Origin: Eublepharis macularius
Taxonomy: Eukaryota; Chordata; Lepidosauria; Squamata; Eublepharidae
DNA length: 64,000 nt
Assembly: GCF_028583425.1 (NCBI RefSeq)
Contig: NC_072793.1
Location: 59,091,028-59,155,027 of the forward strand
Reading direction: 5' to 3'
Under the pieces are notes generated by a model. The model was not told the DNA's origin. It saw only the letters and a program-made list of their open reading frames with translations, and ran no database searches. Shown here piece after piece: positions 33,699 through 43,840 of this stretch. Every line of letters starts with the position of its first letter. Within the stretch, counting starts at the first letter, position 1. The translations under genes and the position numbers were made by a program.

Positions 33699-36600
33699 CT
33701 AGAAGAGAAATCATATATGTGTATTTTTAAACTTTTGAATATTTTGGTTGTTCACTACCTTGGGGGCCCTGAACTGGGTGGAAAGTGCCATAAAAAACTT
33801 TTTTTAAGCAGAACTTAGCTGTTTTGTTTAAGCTATTTTCTCTGACATATATAAAAGATCATGTACTCATTTTCAGAAATAAGAGAGGGCAGTAAGAAAA
33901 AGTACAACCGATGGCTGATTAACCCATCATCTCACCTCATAGCTTTGCCCAGCAAACAAGTATTGCTGTATGTCATATTATCTGAACCACAAACAGCTGA
34001 CCCAGCTGGTGGGCATTTAAACACTTCATCCTGTGGACTGTAGAAACATGGTCTCTGTAAATCAAACACAAGAATATCATTCAAATCTAGTATCTCATGA
34101 CTGTCTGGCCTAATGCCTCTGTGAATCACAGATGTCTCTTTTTTTCTCCTCACACTTTCCTCAAGGTATGGTAGCTGAGGTCTTATCACGTTCACTTCAT
34201 CAGAAGAAGATGCTCTTACACAACCAGTTTCTTGCGAGACCCAAAATGATGAGGCACAATTCCTACAACATGCATGACCCATCTACAAGTGGCACAATAG
34301 AGGTTTCAGGCTAGGAATCCTCATAAGCCTAGAAATAGAATAAAGTCAGGCCTGTGCTCCCACGCTATCCTGCTTATTCTTTGGTTCAGTAAGTAAGGGG
34401 CAACCCACAGAGGAGTCTTACAGAGGAGGAGGAGGCAACCCCCAGTATGTACACTGATAGCAACACAGCAGACCATTTTGCTAGGCACCCAGGACCACAT
34501 CTTCACCTAAACAACCAAGCCACCGGCAGCGCTGCTGTGGCAAGCAGTACAGGAGAATGGCTTATGCCCATCATTGCCTCTTATGCCCATCACTGCGCCA
34601 CTTGTAGATGGTCATGCATGTTATAGGCATTGTGCCTCATCACATTGGGTCTCTCAAGAAACTGGTGGTCTAAGAGCAGAACCACAAGTGACAAAAGGCA
34701 CAGATTGGACACTTGTCAGCTCCCCTCAAGTTTTGATGGGAAATGTAGGCATCCTGGTCTCGCAGCTTGGCTCTCCGACTGCTGTCCAATGGACTTTTCA
34801 ACTGTCACTTGTCCAACATTCCGCAAAGCTGCCTACATTTCCCATCAAAACTTGAGGGAAGCTGACAAGTGTCCAATCTGTGCCTTTTGTCACTTGTGGT
34901 TCTGCTCTAAGAGCACCTTCTTCTGAGGAGGACTCAAACCCTGCTATAGAACATACCAGAAAGAATATGAAAGATTTTTATTTGTGCTATGCTATTCAGA
35001 AAGGTAACACTGGCCTAGAGTGCTAGAAATGGATGAGAAAAGCCTAAGCCCGAATTCCCACTCCTCTGGGAAGCTCATCAGGTGTCCTCAGTCATTAGCT
35101 TGTGTTTCAGAGTTGGTGGGAAATTCTAACGCTGCTTTGCGCTTCCTAGCAGAAAAGGTTGGCATGAGCTGACAACCAATATTACCTCATCTTGGAAAAA
35201 GCGAACAAGCTACTGGTGTGATAAGTACCAGTTCTTACCACATGAGGGGGTGCTTTCACAAGAAATGTTTACCATAATCTCTCAAACTGGTGAATCACCA
35301 AAACAAATGCAATTTGAGTTTCTGAACTTTTCCGGGTTTTTTAGGATGAAATCATTTATGAATAATTTGAAAACCTGACAAGAATTAAAATTTCATTAAA
35401 TTCTGAAAAAATGGCAATGTAAAAAGTGGACTTTGCACAACTGACTAAAATTATCCTGATTCAGAAAACTTTGTAATACATGCAAAGACCATTAGGCATT
35501 TCGGTCATAAATGTGTTTTCAACCATTTCTCTTGAAAGCTAGTGAGGGATAAATAGTAGACTCACCTGCTTAACTTGAGCAGTAACATCTAGAATCAAAA
35601 ACAATGAGATGAAGATAAATATTAGAGCAAAATTCAATGCAAAATTTTCCAGAGCCTTGGAAAAATCAGACTGCAGGATAAGGGCACAAGCCTGGGGCGG
35701 ACCAAGGGGATGGAATATGTGCTGTTTTATGCTACAACATGTTTTTTTTGAAGTGATTATATAGCTGTACCCATAGGAGTTTCTTAATGTATGTTGTTGG
35801 TGTTTTGGTCATTTCATCTTCCTGGAAGATTCAATTGGGAAGGGAATACTCACAGGAAACACTTTATGTCTAGCTGTTGGTGAGAATACAGGACCAACAA
35901 CGCATAGAAGTTTAAAGACTCTTAATCTTAGGCTTTATTATCATTTGAAAGCACCCTGAGGGACTAGACTAGAGATCAGGGAGATCAAGGTTCAAACTTC
36001 TTCAGCCACGAAGTCCAGTGGTAGACTTTGGCTTGGTCACCATCTCTCTCAGCCTAATCTACCTCACAGGGTTGTTGGGAGAATAAAAATGGAAAATGGG
36101 ATTATGTGCATCACCCTGAGCCCCTTGGAGGAAGGTCATATCCAAAATAAACAAATAATCTAGTGCACACAGCTAAAAATGCACTGGATTATTTATTTAG
36201 CTGCATTGATCAAAGAGGAATGGTGGGGCATAAATATTTTAATAATAAATACGTGCATATATAAATACAGTCTATCAATAAATTCATGTAGTAAACTAGC
36301 TCATCAAAGATTTAGCACAGCCTATTACACAGCAACCCTAACATACGTACTAGAATATAAGTCCAATAAATCTTAGTAGAGAGAGATCTTGATAAACGTG
36401 TTTAGAATTGAGTATTAAGCACATAACTATGGGCTTCTGTGGATTTTATTTAGTTATTGAGATATTTATTCCCTACTTTTCTCCCCAATGGAGGCTCAAA
36501 ACAGCTTATACCATCATTATCCCTTCCTCCCTTTTATCCTAACAACAACCGTGTGTGGTGGGTTACCCAAGAAAGAATGTGTGGCCCAATGTAATATTGT

Positions 36601-37933
36601 GAGCTTTCATTGCAGAGTACAGATTTGAACCTGGGTCTCTCAGGCCATAACAGTGACACCACACTGACTCTCACTAATTTAGTTAGTAAATTTGACTGAA
36701 TGCTGCTTTTCAGCTTCAACTGGGGTCCCCAGGAAGCTTACCTTAGATAAGCATTAGATTGTATTCCTAAGGACTGCTGCTTCAGAAACTAGATGCATTA
36801 ACTATCATAAGGATACCCTACCAATTTTTCCATCTTCATTTCAGATCCTATGCATATAATCCAAATTGCATACAAATAAATATGCTGATTAACCGTACAA
36901 CTCCTGTTTATGATATATTTTTAATATGTTCCTCGAGATGGCAAAAGCTTGCCTACTCAAAGTATGGGGAATTTATCGCAGTTCCTCTTTGCAGAACACA
37001 TGCAAACTACAACATTTGCACTGCACTGACTAACAAGTAGCTACTGGAAAGTTAACCACCAAACAACCCCAAGGCTGTGGCAGAGGTGGTTTAAGATCTG
37101 TACACACACACACAAACTTCATGTTCCATAAATAATAGAAAATAAAGAGGAAATAATTGCTAGTAAAGAGTGATTTTGAGAGTCAGTGTAGTGTTAACAA
37201 TCATCCTAAGCAATGTTGCTGCTTTCTAAGTCAATCGACTTCAGTGAACTTAGAACGGTATAATTCTGTTTAGGACGGCACTGTATCAGTAGAAAGGTTG
37301 TCAAATTCAAATCTTAGCTCGGTTACTTAACTAATTAGGCAGGCTACTATTCTCTCAGTTCAGTCTGTAAATTTTGGACATATAATGTGACATAAGAATA
37401 TTCACCGCTATGCACAATTACAAACAAAGGAAATATTCCATTGTCATACTGGAATGCCTGGGGGCAGATGCAGGTATTTGTTGATTCCCCCCAACATAGC
37501 AGCCCATGGGTTCCCACCACAGCTGCTTTCCTCTTCTTCCCCCATTTCACATCTTCCCTTGGTTCCCCCTTCATTTTATGGTTCTCTTTCTCCCCCCACC
37601 CCACCCCAATCTCCCTCCTGCAGCTCCACCAGAAGAACAGCCTCCCATTTACTGATAGGAAGCACGTGGAGGTGGCAGAATATCGCTTTTTTGGGTATCC
37701 TTTTTCTTCCACTGCTAGCAGGAGATTGTGCAGGGCTCTCTGCCGAGCTTGATAGGTGCCCAACCATAGCAGCTTTTGATACCAACCCTAAGCTTACACT
37801 GTTAGAAAAATGCATGTCTTCCTTTGAGGGCCTAGTTATTTAATACATGCAAAGTACTGAGAAGATCAGAATACACACCTGAGAAGCAGCACATTGTTAG
37901 TGCAAGAAGCACAAAGATACCTGTGATCTTCAT
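33635..37933 (-). CDS. Single Kazal-domain serine protease inhibitor, SPINK-like
   Basis: It encodes a secreted inhibitor of serine proteases. Exons on the - strand are 37933-37879, 35588-35566, 34054-33936 and 33698-33635. Phases 1, 0 and 2 agree and give 86 residues: signal MKITGIFVLLALTMCCFS, short linker, then a Kazal domain at C29, C40, C48, C59, C69, C80 with the signature VCGSDNMTYSNTC. This 55/23/119/64 plan is the classic four-exon SPINK layout. Oddly, the canonical fifth cysteine (three residues after C59) is Gly62 (GGC), while a cysteine appears at 69. The P1 position (second residue after C40) is proline, an unusual choice. It is paralogous to the gene starting at 60414. The orthologue within SPINK is not assigned. 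Confidence 0.9.
33936..34054 (-). CDS. SPINK-like exon 3: first four Kazal cysteines
   Basis: It runs from RPCFYSPQDEVFKC to GKAM, phase 0 to phase 2, flanked by TTTACAG and GTGAGA. It carries Gly in place of the canonical fifth cysteine. Confidence 0.92.
34197..34930. mobile_element. Foldback element with 232-bp MITE inserted in its right arm
   Basis: The left arm (about 34197-34296) and right arm (about 34600-34674 plus 34907-34930) are inverted copies: 'ccacttgtagatgg.tcatgcatgtt', 'attgtgcctcatca', 'aagaaactggt', 'taagagca.cttcttctga'. The right arm is interrupted exactly by the MITE at 34675-34906. It lies in the SPINK-like gene's intron 2. Confidence 0.75.
34675..34906. mobile_element. 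232-bp foldback MITE, copy 2, 5-bp TSD CTAAG
   Basis: It has the same ends and length as 10192-10423, with CTAAG at 34670-34674 and 34907-34911. The uninterrupted inverted arm near 34205-34225 shows the pre-insertion sequence with a single TAAG, so boundaries and duplication length are confirmed within the window. Confidence 0.9.
35566..35588 (-). CDS. SPINK-like exon 2: 23-nt micro-exon
   Basis: It codes the rest of D then VTAQVKQ, between TTGATTCTAG and GTGAGT. The + strand paralogue has a micro-exon of exactly the same 23 nt (61439-61461). Confidence 0.85.
35955..36150 (+). repeat. tRNA-derived SINE fragment
   Basis: B-box-like AAGGTTCAAACTTC, then 'ggcttggtcac..tctctcagcctaatctacctcacagggttgttgggag' and a tail. 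It is a degraded relative of the copy at 14706. Confidence 0.55.
36455..36674 (-). repeat. tRNA-derived SINE, antisense
   Basis: Reversed B box AGATTTGAACCTGGGTCTCTC and reversed A-box region 'cagtgacaccacactgactctc'; body 'caacaaccgtgtgtggtggg'. It lies in intron 1 of the SPINK-like gene. Confidence 0.75.
36675..37878. other. SPINK-like intron 1, unassigned
   Basis: It includes a CA run near 37105 and a GC-richer stretch at 37450-37760 with open frames on both strands that match no family I know. Confidence 0.3.
37879..37933 (-). CDS. SPINK-like exon 1: signal peptide
   Basis: The 55-nt coding exon ends in phase 1 with CTTCTCAG before GTGTGT. The start MKIT matches the signal exon at 60414. 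Confidence 0.9.
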
Positions 37934-37989
37934 GGTCTTGTAGATTTCCTGGTTAGCGGATTGCCTTTAAGAAATCTCCATGTACTAGT

Positions 37990-38050
37990 ATGAAGATATC
38001 CAGATATATACCTCCAAACACATGTATATATACATACACACCAATGGGTG
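37990..38050 (-). promoter_or_regulatory. SPINK-like gene promoter candidate
   Basis: On the - strand a CCAAT-like CATTGG (near 38041-38046) is followed by TATATATAC (38022-38032) and a second TATATA (38004-38011), 70-100 bases upstream of the start codon. Confidence 0.5.
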
Positions 38051-38286
38051 GGAGTGGATATTTGCATGTGCCTTGTCTTGTGAAATCTCTATGATAGGGC
38101 AATAAGTTCAGCACAAAACAAGAGCATTTTTCTATGGCAGACTCCTTGTTCTTAAAAATGCTTCTGGAAAAGCCAGATAAGCATGTGTGTCATTCTTGAT
38201 CTTTGCACTGTAGGTATGATTTGCAAGACTTGAGTTGTGTGAGTTTAGTAAGCAAACACGAACCCATGCAACCCTTCTCACAACAG

Positions 38287-38360
38287 ACACAGGTAGGGCA
38301 TCTGCTCTGCATGCAGAAGTTCCTAGGTTCGATGCCCAGTATCTCCAGTTTTAAAAAAGG
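38287..38360 (+). repeat. SINE fragment with tRNA-like head
   Basis: 'gcatctgctctgcatgcagaag.tcctaggttcgatgcccagtatctccag' holds a B-box-like GGTTCGATGCC and the common SINE continuation. About 70 bp. Confidence 0.6.
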
Positions 38361-41104
38361 ATTGTAGGTTATACAAAAGAGTACACAAAAGCGGCGTTGA
38401 GAAATTCTAATGTATCTGTCAGGAACTGCCAACTTAGATCTCAAATAACTTCATTGTATGAGTCCAAGAATGCATGAGTTAAAGCTTTAATGATAACCTA
38501 ATAGTATAGCACCACAGACATTTCTTGACAGGAATGACTGCCCCCTCCCCCTGCTAAGCATTAAACCCTTCAAGCACAACCCACTCTACTCCCCCCCCCT
38601 TAGCTAAGTTCCAATCTACGCAGCAAAGGAAAGTTAAAAAAAACAGAGGTGTTATGACTAGGACTCCAGTTTTTCTCTGGTCAATTGGCCATGTCTCCCT
38701 GGCAATGCTGATAACTGCATTCCATCGTAGCTTCTCACAGCAAAGGGTAATCCAACATGTAACATTTCTCAGGCAGGGTTAATACTCAGGGCTCTCTAAT
38801 GACACTCTCAAAGCATGGCACAAAAGATCAGGTCTACAGCCCAATAATGAACCCCCAATCCCCCCAAAGTATGACAAGAGCCTCCCTGACAGTATCAAAA
38901 TAGTCTGCTGGAGCAAAATTTTTGCCACAGTTCTCAAGAATACAGCATTGGCAGCTTAATCTCTTTTTTAAAGTATTATAAAAAGGAAGCCACATACAAT
39001 GTACATATCCAACAGATAACTTTATTGTAACCACAAGGGTATGACAAGAGGAAATCCTCAACTGAACTAACCTAGAACCAAACTGAGACTGGGACTGAAA
39101 GTGCTCTGTGCCTGGGAACACAGTCTCTGTTCCTCAGTCACTAATCCCAATAATCCTGCCCCTGCTGGACGAACCCCAGGCTGCGCCACACCCCTCACGA
39201 GATTTGTGTTGACATCTCTAGCTGCTTTGATGGAAAGGAAGTCAGAGGGGAGCGTACTTTGACAGGTCCATTGTATATGTAGACTAACTGCTGAGTAGAA
39301 TGAACAGTGGCAGTGAAAGGAATAATTATTCTCTTAAAATGGCAGGCCAAGATGAAAGAGTCCAGGTTTCTCTAAAGGGCCTTCTCAAAGAGTCAATACC
39401 TTTGTCTTCAGCAGCTGTAGCACCTTGGGCAGCAGTTCTTGAAGATGGCCTTCTGGTAAAAGTTGGGTAAGCATAAGCAGATGAATGCTCTCTGATTTTG
39501 ATGGCGGGTAACTCTTCTTTCACCATTCCAGGCCATTGCCGTTAAATATTGTGGCACCTGCCCTTTAGGAGCTAGAATGGAAGCCACCAAATATGTTTGG
39601 ACTGGTCAGACACAAAACACATGACAAATGATTAGCAGAAATACAGATCATTGCTCATTTGAATTTGAGCAAGCAACAGATAGCCAAAAAGTTCCATTAA
39701 ATGCTTTGACTGATAAAATAATGAATGGTTTTCACAGCACTTGTCTGAAGGAACTAATAGTCCACTCTTGAGTGTAATCACCCTGTCAAAGCCAAAATGT
39801 TTTGACCATAGAAAGCATTTACATTTTTTAAAAAAATTACTTGTATCTTTTTAAGTGTTCGATACAAGATCAGCACTGAGAATTTCACATATAAAAGCCC
39901 TGGGAATAAAATCCCTAAAAATGTAAAGGATCATTTTTGATCATGCCTGCATGGGGTTAATGTGCTCTTAATGCAATCTGTTGCCATCCTATCATCCTTG
40001 TCCACCAGCCAAAGAGTGTCTGTGTGCACATACACACACAACTCTCAAAAATGTTGTTTATTGCTCCATAACCAACCAGTAAAGATAGTAAGTTATAGCC
40101 TAAAACCCCGTATGAGCGTCAAGTGAAAAAAAGTTGAAGAAACCAGATAATCTGGACTATCCAGTTAGGAGAGAGGAGCAATAAAAAGTAGAAAGTGAGG
40201 AGACAGAGCTATAAAGTAGAAGACAGGGAAAGTAGAGAAGACAAGAAATACTTGGGAGACTGGAAAACTTGCTCCTAGAAACTGATTTTGGTGTGGGAAA
40301 CCTTCTGAACATATTGATTCAGAGCAAATGTTTCAGAAAAATGTCTTGTAGCCAATTATGTGTAAGAATCTGGTCTCAGAGCAGCTTTACAATTCAACTT
40401 ACATCTTAATACTGGACACATACAGCCATTATGAATGACTGCTGGGTACCGCATGAGAACCCAGTAAAATTGGTCATTATTACATCCATATTGCAGAAAG
40501 AGGCTGAGGGTTTGACTACAGTCATCTATTGACATCTTTTTAAAAAAAATTATTAAGAAGTTTTTCCAGATTAATAAAAATGGCAAAGAGAAAAAGAAGA
40601 AATAAAGACAAAAAAGAAAAAGCAATAGAAAATAGAACATTTTCTCTGCAAAAAGAGATATAAATATTACATACTATACACTAACTCCAAATATACCTTA
40701 ACCATCAAAAATAGAGCCTAACTCCAAATTAACCCAAAGTGACTACATCTCCTTTCCCTCTGAAACATGTTTCCTCACCTCTTAGTCTTCAAATGCACAA
40801 ACCATCAGTTCATTTCTCTCTGTTTCCCACAAAAAGTCAATAAGGGACTTCCAGGTAACAGTATATTTATCCAGTGACTTTTCTCTAACCAGAGAAAGTC
40901 ACCTACTAACTTTATGGAAAAGGTGGCATTTGAAAAGGGTATATTTCCTGATTCTAAGTTCAAATCCTTAGCTACCTTGCCACTCTGCACATCTGTGGGA
41001 CACTGGCAATGCCCACTGCAATTTGTATGGCTGTGGCTTTAGAGGGCTCCCGTGTCTGGTATGCAAGAATTAAAGAAGAACTTTTCTCGAATCATGTATT
41101 ACAG
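38361..41104. other. Intergenic, unassigned
   Basis: Mixed AT-rich DNA. The A-rich block at 40530-40640 could be a LINE 3' tail but is not assignable. No exon recognised. Confidence 0.3.
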
Positions 41105-41240
41105 CTAGGGTTGTCAGGTACCTGCTGGGAGCAGAAGATCTCCCACCCCCGGCTCTGTTACTTGCTGCTACGCCAGTGGCTAGCAGGAGAAAAATAAAGT
41201 AAAATATTGCCATCAGCACAGTGGCACTACATCACTTCCA
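41105..41240. repeat. MITE-like fragment starting AGGGTTGTCAGGTACC
   Basis: It resembles the left part of the repeat at 25008 (AGGGTTGCCC) and ends in 'actacatcacttccagg'. It directly precedes the MITE at 41244. Confidence 0.4.
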
Positions 41241-41243
41241 GGT

Positions 41244-41448
41244 AGTGTTGCCACCTCTAAGTTGGAAAATTCCTGGAGATTTCGGGGGTAAAGCCTGGAA
41301 AGGCTGGGGTTTGGGAAGGGGAGGGAATTCAGCAAGGTATAATGCCATAGGGCCTACCCTCCGAAGCAGCCATTTTCTCCAGGGGAACTTATCTCTGTCA
41401 CCAGTTGTGATTCTGGGAGAATTTCAGGTCCCACCTGGAGGTTGGCAG
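41244..41448. repeat. AGGGTTGCC-type MITE, copy 2
   Basis: Left AGTGTTGCCACCTCTAAGTT and right CCACCTGGAGGTTGGCA form inverted ends. The body is 'attcctggagatttcggggg', 'agcagccattttctccagggg'. Confidence 0.75.
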
Positions 41449-42191
41449 AAAACCCAGAGAAGACATCATGCCTCTATGGGGATCACCAGAAATCACTCTG
41501 CAAGTGTTTGTCATTTGTACTTTGAAATGTCTTGATGGAGACTTTCCAGGATCAGTATAAGGGATTTGGAATAAAATGGGAGAAAGACAGCTGTCAAGAA
41601 AAATGAAATGGATTTTAACTAAACTTTGCAGGATCTCAGCTCAAATTTAAGGCAATTTATAGGGGTTCCATTGTTGTAAGGATGGCCCCTTATTTAAAAT
41701 GAATGATTCAACATAAGGAATGTACAAACTGCCCAAGAGACAGAAAGCACAAGCCACTGGTAAACGTGAGCGATGTGAGGAAGAATTTTTAAAAGGCAAG
41801 GGTTACAGTAGGAATGTAAACTAGCATTCCAGCTCTCACTGGAAAGGGCTTTCCCTGAATGAAACCTGTTCCTGGGCTTCACGTGAAAGGTGGATTTGAA
41901 GGTGATAACTTTATCACGATGAAGGATGTGCCCACAAGTATAGATACAAAGGCTACAACTTAGAGAAGTTTTAAGGGTGCTTGTTCTGAACTTAGTATCA
42001 GCATGCTTGAGTGAGGACTATAGCTATGTGTCTTTGCACTTCTCAGCTCTATGGTATTTTTATGCCGTTTCTCAGGTGAGTAGCCTTTGAATGTAGCCTA
42101 ATTGGATACTTGAAGGTTTTTTTCTCTTATAGCTGAGTCCACAGCAGGGCTTTAAGAAGAGTAGGCTAATGAATGCATTGCCCCATCATCT

Positions 42192-42380
42192 AGGGTTGCC
42201 AACACTGGGCTGGAAAATTACTGGAGGATTTGGGAATTGGAACCTGGGAGGACAAGGAATAATGTCACAGAACCCATCCTTCAAAGCGGCCATTTTCTCC
42301 TGGAGAATTGATTTCTGTGGTCTGGAGATCAGTTGGAATTCCAGGAGATCTCCAGACCCCACCTGGAGGTTGGTAACCTT
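42192..42380. repeat. AGGGTTGCC-type MITE, copy 3
   Basis: Left AGGGTTGCCAACACTGGGCT and right CCACCTGGAGGTTGGTAACC. It shares the body with the copies at 27131 and 41244. Confidence 0.75.
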
Positions 42381-43840
42381 ACCATCACCCAACCCCCCCC
42401 CCCCCAAAAAAGTTCCAAGAAGCGTGTGTTTTAATGTGTGGTGTAACAGCTTCTAGCTGAAGGCTGAGAGTATGTTTTAGAATATATTTCTGTTAGAAAC
42501 ACAATCAATGGAATGCCCTAAACACAATAAGTAGAACATCCAACTCTAGTTACCTGAGCTGCCTACCAAACAGTCTCTAGCTCCAGGCACTTTCTAAGTG
42601 ATCCTCAAAAAGTGACCCTCAAAAAATGCTGCCGTATGTGAACATGTTTAAAATAGGGGAGAGGGGCAACCTTAGTCTGTGGGCCAAATCCTCCCCAGTT
42701 AAGCTGCCTGGAGGGCATCTCCCCTGGCCATTATATCACTCATGCACATAGGCCTCAGAGGGTCTAGCCACCCAAGAGGAAGGACCCTCTCAATAGATGA
42801 GGTTGGTTGGAGACTGCTGAAAACTTAAGCAAGGGGCAGGTGCTGTTTGGGGGCAACCAGCAACATTACTTCAGTAAAAGTTGTTCTTAAACCCCTTTAA
42901 GCACCCTGTGAATCTCAAGGCAAATGAGTGGCAGAAAAGTCAGTTTTTTTCCAAGTTTGCTCAAGGGTGATAGTGATCATGAAGGGTGATTATGAGTGAC
43001 GTGATCACAAAGGGTAACACCCTTTGTTCTTATAAAACTAAAAATATGAACATATACTAATAGGTGAATGCACTGCATGTTCCTGGCACAATGCATACCT
43101 GGGTTGGGGATGAGAATTAAGGGACTTATTTGAGTCTACATACTCTAAATTTTGAAAGCAGTTTGCTATGTGCTGTGTTAAAAAACAAACCTGAAGCCCT
43201 CTTACAAAACTAGTTTCATTGTTCTTTGAATCCTGGCTCAGGTTTTATTTCAAGAAAATAAGTCACCATGCTAAAAGAAGCAGCTGAGAATATTATTAAG
43301 TTATACAAATCAGAAATATTTGAAGCCTGTGGCATACTTAAGTTCGGCAGCCTACACCTCTGTTTTGTTAAAGCTTGAGGTAGAGTATCTGTAATACGTG
43401 AGTCTAAATATTTTTTCCACTTCTAAGGGTAATAAAATGGGATATTTTTAAAAAAATTCAAAGAGATTCCAGGGAAAAATCCAATATGTTAACATGGAAT
43501 ATAAATTCCATGTGCAACCTGTTGGCAGAAAGCCTTTGAATTTATGAATTTGTTTCTCTTGAGTTAATGCCTATATAACTGCATTTTCTGAGCACTATTC
43601 TATTTACACAGTATTTTCTCTCTAGGGATTACCAGTAATGGAGAACATGAAGTTTGTATCAGACTTTCCTTAGTGTTAAATTTTTGCTAGGAATCCCTCA
43701 AAAACATTACCCCTGTCCAGTTACAGCTTTCCACATGGCCATCCATAGCTGGATGAGGACCTGTGTATATGAATGAATGGGATGCATGAGGTTTTTAACT
43801 CCACTCAGCACTAGACTATTGTGTGTACATAGGTCAACTA
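42381..43840. other. Intergenic, unassigned
   Basis: A poly-C run lies near 42391-42404. No exon or assignable element. Confidence 0.3.

Noticed and set aside
37347-37843. Open frames on both strands within SPINK intron 1
   Set aside because: No recognised domain, no splice context, and frames on opposite strands overlap.
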